A stretch of 64,000 nucleotides of DNA, taken from the NCBI RefSeq assembly GCF_001624695.1, contig NZ_JSEP01000001.1, positions 430,079-494,078 of the forward strand. The letters are read 5' to 3'. Positions 29,865 to 39,211 of the stretch are shown here, piece by piece (positions within the stretch are counted from its first letter, which is position 1; the number at the start of each line of letters is the position of its first letter). A program made the translations under genes and the position numbers. The DNA comes from Labrenzia sp. OB1. GTDB taxonomy: Bacteria > Pseudomonadota > Alphaproteobacteria > Rhizobiales > Stappiaceae. The notes under the pieces were generated by a model that was not told the origin of the DNA, did not search any database, and was given only the letters and a program-made list of their open reading frames with translations.

Positions 29865-31385
29865 CTATGCCGCAGCGCCGGTCCGCTCGGCAAGATAGCC
29901 CGAAATGAAGCCGTCCAGTTCGCCCCTCTCTTCCGCGCTCAACACCAGGCCGAGTTTGGTTCGCCGCCACAACACGTCGTCGGCTGTGCGCGCCCACTCC
30001 CGATCGATCAGCCACTTCACCTCGGCTTCATAGAGGTTCGAGCCGAAACAGCAGCCAAGATCCTCCAGCGAGGTGGCTTCCATCAAAAAGAGCCTGGCAT
30101 CGGTCCCGTAAAGACGGATCAGGCGGGTTGCGAAGGCTGTGTCCAGAAAAGCGAAATCCCTTCCGAGCCGCGCCACTTCTTCGTCGAACCCGTCCACCTT
30201 GAAATCGCCACCCGGCAAGGGCGCATAGGCTGTCCACACTCCGCGCTTGAACGGCAGATAGGCCTCCAGCTTTTTCAAGGCCTCCTCCGCGAGCTTGCGG
30301 TAAGTCGTGATCTTGCCTCCGAAGACCGAAAGCACCGGCGGCTCCGTTTCGCCGCCCTCCAGTTCCAGAACGTAGTCCCGCGTCGCGGCCTTGGCGTCCT
30401 TTGCACCGTCGTCATAGAGTGGCCGCACCCCGGAATAGGTGTGCACCACCTCGTCGGGCGAGACCGGCGTGTCCAGATACTCACTGGCGGCCTTGCACAG
30501 ATAGTCGATTTCATCATCGGTTATGCGAACCGAGCCCAGGTCCCCGTGATAGTCGATATCGGTGGTACCGATCAGTGTGAACTTTTCCTCGTAGGGGATC
30601 GCAAAGACAATCCGGCCATCGCCATTCTGGAAAATGAAGCAGCGATCATGGTCAAACCGGCTCGGCACGATGATGTGACTGCCCTTGACCAGGCGCACCC
30701 TGGATTCGCTCCTTGCCCCGGCGATGCCCTGCAACATTTCCGCGACCCAGGGACCGGCCGCATTGACAAGCACGCGCGCGCTCACCGTCGTCTCTTCGCC
30801 CGTGGCAAGATCCTTCAGGACGACTTTCCAGAGATCACCTTCCCTGTGCGCGGCGATACACTTGGTCCGCGTGAGTACCTTTGCCCCCCGGTCGGAAGCG
30901 TCCAGCGCGTTCAATACCACCAGGCGCGCGTCGTCCACCCAGCAGTCGGAGTATTCAAATCCCTTTTTGAACAGTGGCTTGAGGCCCCGTGAATAGATAC
31001 CACTGTCGAGTTGCACGGTTTTTGTCGCCGGCAGCAATTCCCGGCCACCCAGATGATCGTAAAGAAAAAGGCCGAGACGCAACAGCCAGGCCGGGCGCAG
31101 ATCCCTGTGATGCGGCAGGATGAAGCGCAGCGGCCAGGCGATATGCGGCAGCGCGCGCAACAGCACTTCGCGCTCTTTCAGCGCCTTGCGGACAAGACCG
31201 AACTCGTAATACTCCAGATAGCGCAGACCGCCGTGAATGAGTTTCGTCGACGCCGAGGATGTCGCTCCGGCAAGGTCGCCCATTTCAACAAGCATGACCG
31301 ATGCACCGCGGCCCACTGCATCCCGGGCGATCCCCGTTCCGTTAATGCCTCCGCCAATGATCAACAGGTCGTAATCAGCCGCCAT
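29865..31385 (-). CDS. glpD: Aerobic glycerol-3-phosphate dehydrogenase
   Basis: About 506 aa from ATG 31385 (MAADYDLLIIGGG). FAD motif LLIIGGGINGTGIARDAVGR near residue 7, then TSSASTKLIHGGLRYLEY near 43, the classical GlpD signature; the C-terminal domain (from about 375) is the helical cap. It oxidises glycerol 3-phosphate to dihydroxyacetone phosphate at the inner membrane and passes electrons to quinone. GGAG lies upstream of the start. It is first in an operon with glpK. The upstream region has TTTC-type repeats that may be GlpR sites. Confidence 0.95.
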   Translation of the reverse strand: MAADYDLLIIGGGINGTGIARDAVGRGASVMLVEMGDLAGATSSASTKLIHGGLRYLEYYEFGLVRKALKEREVLLRALPHIAWPLRFILPHHRDLRPAWLLRLGLFLYDHLGGRELLPATKTVQLDSGIYSRGLKPLFKKGFEYSDCWVDDARLVVLNALDASDRGAKVLTRTKCIAAHREGDLWKVVLKDLATGEETTVSARVLVNAAGPWVAEMLQGIAGARSESRVRLVKGSHIIVPSRFDHDRCFIFQNGDGRIVFAIPYEEKFTLIGTTDIDYHGDLGSVRITDDEIDYLCKAASEYLDTPVSPDEVVHTYSGVRPLYDDGAKDAKAATRDYVLELEGGETEPPVLSVFGGKITTYRKLAEEALKKLEAYLPFKRGVWTAYAPLPGGDFKVDGFDEEVARLGRDFAFLDTAFATRLIRLYGTDARLFLMEATSLEDLGCCFGSNLYEAEVKWLIDREWARTADDVLWRRTKLGLVLSAEERGELDGFISGYLAERTGAAA

Positions 31386-31416
31386 GGTCTCCGTCTCCGG
31401 CTTGCGCACATATGCG

Positions 31417-31446
31417 ATTTCAGCATGAAATGAAACTAAAGCGAAA
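31417..31446 (-). promoter_or_regulatory. Candidate GlpR operator upstream of glpD
   Basis: On the glpD strand this reads as a run of TTTCG/TTTCA pentamers (GTTTCGCTTTAGTTTCATT), followed by the dyad ATTTCA-GCA-TGAAAT (31417-31431), 32-61 bp before the start codon. DeoR/GlpR proteins often bind such direct repeats. Based on position and repetition only. Confidence 0.3.
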
Positions 31447-31557
31447 CACCTCGAAATTCAATCACCATTTTCAGGCGTATGAGGATACACCGCCCCGATC
31501 CCGCCGCGAGCTGGAGCCATTGAAACTCGACGCTGGTTCCGCTCGCAGTGCAGCCTG

Positions 31558-33885
31558 TTAATTAGGGGCATCCTGGGAAGGCGCATCGTCCGCGGGCTCA
31601 TCCTTGGAGGCTTCGAGCTTGCCTTGATGTCTGGATCCCTTGACCTCTCCCGCGAAGGGCGGAGTTGCTGCATGATAGGTGACTTGCGGGAACGGAATTT
31701 CGATACCCCGTTCGTCAAAAACCTGTTTGACGAATTCGTTATAGGCCCGGCCGACCGACCACTGGTCGCCCGGCGTCGTCTTGATGCGGGCGCGGATATC
31801 GATCGAACTCGCGCCGAAGTTCGTCACGCCGTGCATCTCCAGTTCCCCGAAGATCTTCGGGCTGTAGTCAGTCGCCTTCAGACGCCGGAAGGCTTCCGTC
31901 ATGGCTTCCTTGGCGTTGGGGATTTCCGTGTCGTAGGAAACGCCGATCAGCGCGACGTGATAGGAGAAGCCGCGCATGAAATTCGAGACCATCTCGACGG
32001 AGGAGAACGGAATGATGTGGGTGGTGCCGTCGAGATCCCGGATACGCACGGAACGGACCGTGATCCCTTCCACCGTACCCGTGATGCCGGCAACCGTCAC
32101 CACGTCGCCTTCGTTGATGGCGTTTTCGATCTGAATGAAAGCGCCGGTGATGATGTCCTTCACCAGCGTTTGCGCCCCGAAGGAAATCGCCAGACCGACG
32201 ACACCGGCACCGGCGATCAGCGGCCCGATGTTCACACCGATTTCGGACAAGGCCAGAAGCGCCACCATCACCATGATGACAACCGTGGAAGCGTTGCGGA
32301 ACAGTTGAAAGAGGGTTCTTTCGCGGGCGGTCACGAGGCGTCCTGACCGTTCCTGCAGGCGCAGGTCGACCCAGGACATGACCGCCAGCCAGATCAGGAA
32401 GCCCACCAGCACCACAAGAAGCGCCGAACCGTAGCCGCTCAGCAACTGGAAACCGCTCTCGCTCGCAACCCAGTCGATCACACTCAGGATGCCCCAGATT
32501 TCCAGGAGAGCCAGAACCGTTACGAGGAAAACCGCCAACCGAATGAACTTCAGAATCCTGGGAACGAAAGCGTTCAATCGTCTGTGCAGCGCCGGCAGGC
32601 TTGTCTGCATGCCCTCCGGAAGCGGGATGCCATCCTTGATGGCGCTGGTGAGAACCAGCGAAACCAGGATACCGGTGGCAATGGCCAAGATGGACTGACC
32701 GGTGGCATTCAGAATTATGGACGTGGCATCGAAGGGGCGTGTCACCCAGATTATGAATACCGCGGCAAGATAGCCGTAGGCGGCGAAATGCCAGATGCGG
32801 CCGCCGACTGCCAGAAAGCGGCTTGCCAGCGCGCTCTGCATGGTTTGCGCATAGTCGCTCACTCCCTGGCAGACAAACTGCCGGTTCCGGTGCACGAGGA
32901 CGAAAAGATAGAGCGTGCCCAGGAACACCGCCAGAAAACGCAACGCGTTGCCCAGAACGAAGGAGGCGGCGATATTGGCAACCGGCACCACAAGGAACAG
33001 GCCGTAGACGATCCAGTACACAAACAGATGCAGACGGCTGCTCCAGTAACGCGAGGCTGCGTCCGTGAACGGCAGAAGGCGCAGTTTCCGATGCGCAGGC
33101 ACGAAAATGAACCGCAGGGCGACATTCGCAAGCTCTGCGATGAAAAATGCATTCAGCGCCAGACTTTCCTGCAAGGTGACACCAGCCTGCAGGCCACCAT
33201 ACCCGGCGAGCGCGACCGCATTGCCCACCGCCCAGCCCAGTCCAACCGCCATCACATCCAGCGCCGACGTCACGATGAGAAGGAAACTGCGCATCAGCCC
33301 GCCGCGCTTTTCTGCGATGGCGGATATCCTCGGATAGAGCAGCCTCATCGCGGCCTTGCTTAGGAGCAGACCGGCATAAGCCGCCAGCAGCACGACAAGA
33401 ACCTGAACGGCTATCGGTTTCAACTGCTCCCACTTGATCGGAATTTCGCCGCGCCCGATCCGAACCAGCCCACGAAGGGGCCTGGCGGACTGGTTGAGTA
33501 CAACACCCGCGTCATCGACGAGGTCGCGCGTGTATTCTCCGATTTTGAGGGCGAAATTCTCGCCCGAACCTGAACTCCCGCTTTGGTCGGATTGAGCAGG
33601 CGGCGCCTCCTGCTTATCCCCGCCGCTCAGTGTCGGCAGGATCGAGCCGCCCGGGGTCGACGTTTCCTGTGTCTCCGTGTTGCTCTCGCCTGCGTTCTGT
33701 TTGAGAAGTTCGATCAGAGCTGCCCGGCTTTTCGGATCGTTCAAGACCTTGATGAGCGCATCGCTTGCCTGCTCGACATCCGTGGAACTGGATTGCTGGG
33801 CATCGGCGTTCTGGGCCACGGCCGGCACCACGCAAAAGAGCAGCAGCCCGAACAAGGCGGCAAGGCTTGGGCGCAAACGTCTCAT
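31558..33885 (-). CDS. Large MscS-family mechanosensitive channel
   Basis: About 775 aa from ATG 33885 (MRRLRPSLAALFG), with a signal peptide to about residue 25 (VVPAVA-QNA). A periplasmic Gln/Ser-rich stretch (to about 150) precedes roughly nine to eleven membrane helices. The MscS core is at about 560-760: AGAGVVGLAISFGAQTLVKD is the pore helix and upper vestibule, followed by GDVVTVAGITGTVEGITVRS. Much longer than MscS (about 286 aa) and like the YbdG/YnaI or MscK subgroup. It probably opens under membrane tension to release solutes in hypo-osmotic shock. No regulatory partner adjoins it. Confidence 0.9.
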   Translation of the reverse strand: MRRLRPSLAALFGLLLFCVVPAVAQNADAQQSSSTDVEQASDALIKVLNDPKSRAALIELLKQNAGESNTETQETSTPGGSILPTLSGGDKQEAPPAQSDQSGSSGSGENFALKIGEYTRDLVDDAGVVLNQSARPLRGLVRIGRGEIPIKWEQLKPIAVQVLVVLLAAYAGLLLSKAAMRLLYPRISAIAEKRGGLMRSFLLIVTSALDVMAVGLGWAVGNAVALAGYGGLQAGVTLQESLALNAFFIAELANVALRFIFVPAHRKLRLLPFTDAASRYWSSRLHLFVYWIVYGLFLVVPVANIAASFVLGNALRFLAVFLGTLYLFVLVHRNRQFVCQGVSDYAQTMQSALASRFLAVGGRIWHFAAYGYLAAVFIIWVTRPFDATSIILNATGQSILAIATGILVSLVLTSAIKDGIPLPEGMQTSLPALHRRLNAFVPRILKFIRLAVFLVTVLALLEIWGILSVIDWVASESGFQLLSGYGSALLVVLVGFLIWLAVMSWVDLRLQERSGRLVTARERTLFQLFRNASTVVIMVMVALLALSEIGVNIGPLIAGAGVVGLAISFGAQTLVKDIITGAFIQIENAINEGDVVTVAGITGTVEGITVRSVRIRDLDGTTHIIPFSSVEMVSNFMRGFSYHVALIGVSYDTEIPNAKEAMTEAFRRLKATDYSPKIFGELEMHGVTNFGASSIDIRARIKTTPGDQWSVGRAYNEFVKQVFDERGIEIPFPQVTYHAATPPFAGEVKGSRHQGKLEASKDEPADDAPSQDAPN

Positions 33886-34301
33886 TTCAAATTCAATCCG
33901 TTTCTGAGCAGCGTGAACATCTCTCGACACGGTCCAGACAATAAGGAAGAACCATCCGATAAGGAAAGCCCGCTCGACCTATAATTGGGTATGAATTGTC
34001 TTGAGGAGGCAGGTCCACCCGGAGCGTTGCACCTCAAGGGGGCCGGATCGACTTCATGCAGCTGCGTCAAGCCAAAACCAAAGTTGAACCAGCACCATGG
34101 ATACGAGATCAACCCCCATCGGTACCAGGGCAAGACACATCCCGAAATAGCAAATTTTTCAGCAATTGAGATCAAAAGTACGCATTTTTGACAATATTGC
34201 AGATTATCAGTTCCATAAATGAGCTGTTATTTGTACGAAACTCACTGCAGGTAACGTATTGCTAACAATATTTATCACAATGTGCCTGTAATGGAGGATA
34301 A
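33886..34301. other. 416-bp intergenic region between the mscS-type gene and the DUF2336 gene
   Basis: Divergent promoter region, AT-rich from 34140 to 34300. A tandem TAAC-N7-TAAC (34252-34266; GTAA-N7-CTAA in CtrA-site terms) precedes the DUF2336 gene by about 40 bp. A short open frame (33985-34191) has no ribosome site and no recognisable product. No RNA gene seen. Confidence 0.4.
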
Positions 34302-35417
34302 ATGGCGGGTTCCATACTAAAACTTGCCCAAGTCGGGACAATAGAATCTCGCAAACACCTGTTTGCCGAGGTGAGTGAACTTGTGTTTTCCGATCTAGAT
34401 CAGCGGACGGAGCAGGAGCTCGCGATATTCGCGGAAGTTATCCTGAAGCTCTACGACACCGGCTCCCTGTCAGACCGGACAACGCTCGCCAGCAAACTGG
34501 CTGCACTGACCAACATGCCCCGTGATCTCGCGTGCCGGATCGCTGAGGATGACATCACAGTGGCGATGCCCGTATTGTCGGATTGCGCTGCTTTCACACA
34601 GGAAGACCTTCTTGATTTCGCAGATCGGTTCAGCACGACCCACCTGCAGGCAATCGCACATCGCAAAGATCTTCCCCCCGAAGTCTCCGATTCTCTTGCC
34701 GCCAGAAACGACAGGACGGTAAACCGCATTCTGGCCGGCAATCGCGACATCCGACTGTCCCGCGAAACGTTGCTGCTTTACGCCAGGCTCGCGGAAGAAG
34801 ACCAGGTGCTGCGGGAAGATCTGGCGTTGAGGCCCGATTTGTCCCCTGCCGCCTGCCGTGCATTGCTGCCTCTCGTAAACGATGAGGCCAGGAAGCATCT
34901 GCACGACCTCATCGAGGGATCCCTGACGCAGGAACAAATCAACCAGATCGCCAGGCTGAAATCATTGCGCAACGATTTCGGCGACGCCTTGGCAAACTCC
35001 GACGTCGGCAAGCTCTGGAAGGATGCCGATCGTGCGGGCATTACAGTCAATGAACTCATGATCCTGCTCCTGCAGGACGGCCGCTTTGAACGCGCCATGG
35101 AATTGCTCAGCGCGCGTGGAAGAACTTCTGCAAAGCTCCTCAAGGAAGCCGTTTTCAACGGAAAGCCGGATCTGGTCCTCAAGACCGCGGCCAAAACGGG
35201 ATTGGAACCGTCTACCTTTGCCCTGTTTTCAAAGATCCGCTGCAACTATTTGAGAATCCCGGCAACTCACGGTCCGGAATGGACATTTGCCTACAAAAAA
35301 CATCTGGAAAGCACCGCTTCGGTCAGACAATCCCGCTGCGGTGACTTTCAGGCGAACCGCGGGGCGAAAAAGCCCAAACCGCTCCAGCAGGCCGCCATCC
35401 CGGAGCTGGCGGATTAG
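34302..35417 (+). CDS. DUF2336-domain protein
   Basis: 371 aa, cytosolic and rich in helices, with the DUF2336 pattern over about residues 20-320: tandem alpha-helical HEAT-like repeats (RDLACRIAEDDITVAMPVL; QAIAHRKDLPPEVSDSLAAR; REDLALRPDLSPAACRALLP). DUF2336 proteins are common in alphaproteobacteria, often with several paralogues, and their function is unknown. The tail (about 340-371) is basic and disordered. A strong TGGAGG site lies seven bases before the ATG. It stands alone between divergent and convergent neighbours. Confidence 0.85.
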   Translation: MAGSILKLAQVGTIESRKHLFAEVSELVFSDLDQRTEQELAIFAEVILKLYDTGSLSDRTTLASKLAALTNMPRDLACRIAEDDITVAMPVLSDCAAFTQEDLLDFADRFSTTHLQAIAHRKDLPPEVSDSLAARNDRTVNRILAGNRDIRLSRETLLLYARLAEEDQVLREDLALRPDLSPAACRALLPLVNDEARKHLHDLIEGSLTQEQINQIARLKSLRNDFGDALANSDVGKLWKDADRAGITVNELMILLLQDGRFERAMELLSARGRTSAKLLKEAVFNGKPDLVLKTAAKTGLEPSTFALFSKIRCNYLRIPATHGPEWTFAYKKHLESTASVRQSRCGDFQANRGAKKPKPLQQAAIPELAD

Positions 35418-35565
35418 ACCGACCCGGCAGCAATAATCGCTCGGTTCACAATCCAGCGCGTGTCGCGTTTAAGCGGCTTCATGGATTCACGAAGACGCCC
35501 GGGACTGCGTTTGCGTTGCAAATACGCTCGCGCGGCTTCCTGAATTCAATTTAATGCGACATGCT

Positions 35566-36051
35566 TTAACGGGCACGCGCGCATAAACTCGCCGCCACCG
35601 CCGTCGTCAATGTTGCTGCCGCATAAAACCATAACCCCGGCAGGATGGTCGCCGAGGCCAGACCACTGGTTTTTGCGGCGAACAGAACCAGCGCCACCAG
35701 CATCACATCCAGCATCGACCACTTGCTGACCATGGACAGCAGCGACAGCGAACGACTCTTTCCGCCAGTCATGACAGCAACATGGGTGAGCATTATCTTG
35801 GCCGCCGGAAACCCGATGGAAAACAGCGCCACGACCGCGGCAAGCACGGTCTCGTCTTCACGCCAAAGGCTGACAATCATTTCAACCAGAGACGGACGGT
35901 CTTCGAGAAAATACAGCCGTTCGAACAGCATCAGCGGCTGCGTAAGCCCCAGGGCGAAGGAAAAGGTCGAAACAGGGAGGAGCAGAGCCAGAAAAAACCG
36001 CATGAAAAGTGCCGTGTTTCGGCAGAACATCCAGCGCCCCGGCGGCCGCAT
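35566..36051 (-). CDS. PqiA-like (paraquat-inducible protein A) membrane protein
   Basis: 161 aa with four hydrophobic segments, resembling a single PqiA domain: LTQPLMLFERLYFLEDRPSL, then ALFSIGFPAAKIMLTHVAV and VSKWSMLDVMLVALVLFAAK, the last a typical PqiA pattern. Full PqiA carries two such domains; this is a short one-domain member. PqiA proteins partner with MCE proteins (PqiB) in lipid transport, but none is encoded here. ATG 36051 is favoured by GGAG eight bases upstream; ATG 36003 (MRFFLALLLP) is an alternative. Confidence 0.7.
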   Translation of the reverse strand: MRPPGRWMFCRNTALFMRFFLALLLPVSTFSFALGLTQPLMLFERLYFLEDRPSLVEMIVSLWREDETVLAAVVALFSIGFPAAKIMLTHVAVMTGGKSRSLSLLSMVSKWSMLDVMLVALVLFAAKTSGLASATILPGLWFYAAATLTTAVAASLCARAR

Positions 36052-36276
36052 ACGGAGTGCTCCGGCATTTTGAAATCAGGTAACCTGCATTCAGGCTGGC
36101 GAGACAAGCGACGGTCACGCGCATCGGCGACCGTCCTTTCCCTATAGCATTCCGCTTGAAAAGCACAAACCCGGCCGCTGCGTCGAGCGGTCGGGCAAAA
36201 TTGTTCGGCCTTCGGCGAGGAAGGTGGACGGACCATCTATCGGCATGCGGGAACAGGGGCGTTGCCCGCGAATGCT

Positions 36277-36678
36277 CTATCGCAGCCGCGAGGCGACTTC
36301 GTCCAGCTGATCCTGCTCGGCAACTTCCTGGGCAGTGCGTTCACGCTGCTGATCGCGCTCTTCCAGCTGCTCGAATTTCTTAAGCTCTTCAATCGCTTCA
36401 CTCAGCTCATCCTGAGCGCGTTGAAGCTGATCGTCCAGTTCATGCGCGGAATTGCGCAGGTTGTCGCGCCTGTCCGCCGCCGCCTTGGCGAATGTCGGAT
36501 AGGCAAAATGCGTGACATCGGTAATACCGACACGGTCCTGCTCGGAGTGGATCTGCTCGTCAAGTTCATCGGCCATGCGATTGAACTCGGCAATCATGCT
36601 CTCGATCTGAGCAAGCTGTCGCCGCTTTTCATCAACCTGAAACCGCTTCAAACGGATCAAACTGTCTCGGGTTTTCAT
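36277..36678 (-). CDS. fliJ: Flagellar export protein FliJ
   Basis: 133 aa, almost wholly coiled coil (heptads from about 12 to 120, rich in Glu, Gln and Arg), matching FliJ in size and character: RLKRFQVDEKRRQLAQIESM at the N terminus. FliJ is the central stalk of the flagellar export ATPase complex and binds FliH-FliI and FlhA. It starts 28 bp after the fliI stop and is encoded on the same strand, the standard fliI-fliJ order. Primary sequence is weakly conserved, so context matters for this call. Confidence 0.85.
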   Translation of the reverse strand: MKTRDSLIRLKRFQVDEKRRQLAQIESMIAEFNRMADELDEQIHSEQDRVGITDVTHFAYPTFAKAAADRRDNLRNSAHELDDQLQRAQDELSEAIEELKKFEQLEERDQQRERTAQEVAEQDQLDEVASRLR

Positions 36679-36706
36679 TACTCAATACTCCCCTTGCAAG
36701 GGCAGT

Positions 36707-38032
36707 CTAGTCCAGAGTCATTTCCAAAAGGTTGGCGAGTTGAAGATATCCTTCAGAAAGACTCGTTGCCTCGTCTTTTCCCTGATTGAGGAAATCGTCT
36801 ATCAGCTCGAACCGGTGAATGGCTTCATCGACCATCGGGTCCGATCCCTTCCGGTACGCCCCGAGGCGGATCAGCTCTTCCATATCCGTATAGGTCGACA
36901 GCAACTGCTTTGCCTTGCGCAGAACCGGAAGCTGTTCCGGCGGCACGCAGCGGGGCATGGTTCTTGAAACCGATTTCAGCACGTTGATTGCGGGATAGCG
37001 CCCGCGTTCCGCAATCGCCCGCTCCATCACCACATGCCCGTCCAGGATCCCGCGAACCGCATCGGCAACCGGTTCGTTGTGATTGTCACCTTCCACGAGC
37101 ACAGTGAACAGGCCGGTGATCGAACCTGTGCCTTCCACACCGGGGCCGGCTCGTTCCAGCAAGCGCGGCAATTCGGTGAAAACGGTCGGAGTATAACCCT
37201 TCGACGTGGGCGGTTCGCCGATCGACAGGCCGATCTCGCGCTGCGCCATGGCGAATCGGGTAACCGAATCCATCATGCACAGGACATTGTTGCCCTCGTC
37301 GCGGAAGTGCTCGGCGACCGTCATCGTCAGATAGGCCGCCTGACGGCGCATGAGAACACTCTCGTCGGATGTGGCGACCACGACCACCGATCGCGCCAGC
37401 CCCTCCTCGCCAAGATCGTCCTCGATGAATTCCTGGACTTCCCTGCCCCGCTCTCCGATCAGGCCGATCACGGCGATGTCGCAGCGCGTGTTGCGTGCCA
37501 GCATGGACATCAGCACGGACTTGCCGACACCGGAGCCCGCGAAGATGCCCATGCGCTGGCCTTCGCAGCAGGTTACGAAGCTGTTCAGCGCCCTTACGCC
37601 GAGATCGAGCGGCGGTCCGACCCGTTTGCGTTCGGAGGCGGGCGGCGGCGGACTTCGCAATTTGCGAGGCACTCCGCCATTTGAAAGAGGTCCTTTACCA
37701 TCAATCGGTTCACCAAGTGCGTTAACGACCCGGCCAAGCCAGGCATCGTCGGGATGCATCACACTTTCACGGGCGCTGATCACCGCCTTGCAGCCCATCC
37801 GGACACCTTCAAGCCCGGAAAACGGCATGCAAAGCGCATGACCCTCGCGGAAGCCGACCACTTCGGCCGGGACTTTCGGATTGCCCTCGCCGCTGTCGAT
37901 CAAAAGGCGCGAACCGACACTCATTTCGTGAATCGGCCCGGCGATTTCCACAAGAAGTCCCTTCACGGCGGTCACCCGACCGTAAATTTCGGTAGGCAAA
38001 AGCGAATCAATCTCGGCAAAAAGCGCCTTCAA
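36707..38032 (-). CDS. fliI: Flagellum-specific ATP synthase FliI
   Basis: 441 aa, full length. Beta-type ATPase fold: Walker [15 protein letters not shown] near residue 163, then [38 protein letters not shown] and [22 protein letters not shown] segment (reads [19 protein letters not shown]). It powers unfolding and delivery of flagellar export substrates. The start is a TTG at 38032 with AGGGGAGGG eight bases upstream. Divergent from ctrA across a 374-bp region dense in GANTC sites. No other fli genes are in the window on this side. Confidence 0.95.
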   Translation of the reverse strand: MKALFAEIDSLLPTEIYGRVTAVKGLLVEIAGPIHEMSVGSRLLIDSGEGNPKVPAEVVGFREGHALCMPFSGLEGVRMGCKAVISARESVMHPDDAWLGRVVNALGEPIDGKGPLSNGGVPRKLRSPPPPASERKRVGPPLDLGVRALNSFVTCCEGQRMGIFAGSGVGKSVLMSMLARNTRCDIAVIGLIGERGREVQEFIEDDLGEEGLARSVVVVATSDESVLMRRQAAYLTMTVAEHFRDEGNNVLCMMDSVTRFAMAQREIGLSIGEPPTSKGYTPTVFTELPRLLERAGPGVEGTGSITGLFTVLVEGDNHNEPVADAVRGILDGHVVMERAIAERGRYPAINVLKSVSRTMPRCVPPEQLPVLRKAKQLLSTYTDMEELIRLGAYRKGSDPMVDEAIHRFELIDDFLNQGKDEATSLSEGYLQLANLLEMTLD

Positions 38033-38406
38033 TTAAGATTCCCTCCCCTGTTAACGGTTTTGGTAACCGATCGTTTACGACTCTGGTTAATCTTAACCTT
38101 TGGAAGGCCGACAAGCGAGAGCCATTTCGAAGTCACAACGGTTAAGTCGAAAGGAATCTGAACGGAGTCAGTTGGATCCGTTTCTTAAAGTGCAACATTA
38201 AGATTTGTGAATCAGTGTTTTTTCTGGGGATTCAACAAGTTGACTGTTGTTCACAGATTACTCCATTCGGCGCTTGCCGCTACGAATCATATTTTGTTAA
38301 CCATTACCCGATAGCTTTGAGTCGGGGTTAACAAGCAGTCCTTCGTAGCGCACACCGACAGAGCCGTTGCGACTTGCCCAGAAAAGGCAGAATAAGGGGA
38401 TTGGCA
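38033..38406. promoter_or_regulatory. Divergent fliI/ctrA control region with eight GANTC sites
   Basis: 374 bp without a gene. GANTC sites begin at 38037, 38079, 38154, 38165, 38209, 38229, 38284 and 38319, against about 1.5 expected by chance. TTAA elements are frequent, including the CtrA half-site TTAACCAT at 38297-38304. A dyad CCCGA-N10-TCGGG (38307-38326) is flanked by GTTAAC palindromes. Known biology: in alphaproteobacteria CcrM methylates GANTC, and ctrA promoters respond to methylation and to CtrA itself. The promoters themselves are not pinpointed. Confidence 0.7.
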
Positions 38407-39099
38407 ATGCGTGTACTGTTGATTGAGGATGATAGCGCGACAGCGCAGAGCATCGAACTGATGCTGAAGTCCGAGAACTTCAACGTCTACACGACAGATC
38501 TTGGCGAGGAAGGTATCGACCTCGGCAAACTGTACGATTATGACATCATCATGTTGGATTTGAACCTGCCGGACATGTCCGGGTATGAGGTTCTTCGGAC
38601 ACTTCGCGTCTCAAAGGTCAAGACACCGATCCTGATCCTTTCCGGGAACGCGGGCATTGAAGACAAGGTGCGGGGGCTCGGCTTCGGCGCGGACGATTAC
38701 ATGACCAAGCCGTTCCACAAGGACGAACTGGTCGCGCGTATTCACGCAATTGTCCGTCGTTCCAAGGGGCATGCCCAGTCGGTCATCATTACCGGCGACC
38801 TCAAGGTCAACCTGGACACCAAGACCGTCGAAGTTGGCGGCCAGCGTGTTCATCTGACCGGCAAGGAATACCAGATGCTTGAGCTGCTTTCGCTGCGCAA
38901 GGGCACCACCTTGACCAAGGAGATGTTCCTGAACCATCTCTACGGCGGAATGGACGAGCCAGAATTGAAGATCATCGACGTCTTCATCTGCAAACTGCGC
39001 AAGAAACTGGCTGCGGCCACCTCCGGCAAGAACTACATCGAAACGGTGTGGGGACGCGGATATGTGCTTCGCGAGCCGGAAGTCGAAGCGGCTGCCTGA
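38407..39099 (+). CDS. ctrA: Cell-cycle response regulator CtrA
   Basis: 230-aa OmpR-type regulator. Receiver domain 1-117 with phosphoacceptor Asp51 in [15 protein letters not shown]; Lys in [16 protein letters not shown]-binding winged helix about 130-225 with [17 protein letters not shown] and [15 protein letters not shown], almost identical in pattern to Caulobacter and Brucella CtrA. CtrA controls DNA replication, division, flagella and chemotaxis by binding TTAA-N7-TTAA sites; ChpT, also encoded in this window, is its phosphodonor. The start has AAGGGGA about eight bases upstream. The C terminus EAAA departs from the VRA-type degradation tag region but keeps a hydrophobic Ala end. Confidence 0.97.
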   Translation: MRVLLIEDDSATAQSIELMLKSENFNVYTTDLGEEGIDLGKLYDYDIIMLDLNLPDMSGYEVLRTLRVSKVKTPILILSGNAGIEDKVRGLGFGADDYMTKPFHKDELVARIHAIVRRSKGHAQSVIITGDLKVNLDTKTVEVGGQRVHLTGKEYQMLELLSLRKGTTLTKEMFLNHLYGGMDEPELKIIDVFICKLRKKLAAATSGKNYIETVWGRGYVLREPEVEAAA

Positions 39100-39125
39100 G
39101 CCTGAAATTCATCCGGCAAGAATTG

Positions 39126-39154
39126 AAAAACCCCGGCTTTGCCCGGGGTTTTTT
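39126..39154 (+). terminator. Intrinsic terminator of ctrA
   Basis: Arms AAAAACCCCGG (39126-39136) and CCGGGGTTTTT (39143-39153), loop CTTTGC, then T. It starts 26 bp after the ctrA stop. The A-run on the other arm lets it work for the convergent hydrolase gene too. Confidence 0.92.
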
Positions 39155-39211
39155 GTTGCCGTTATGGTTTTGTTGCCGGCATGACCGGCTTTCAGCACAT
39201 GGCCGCCAGGG

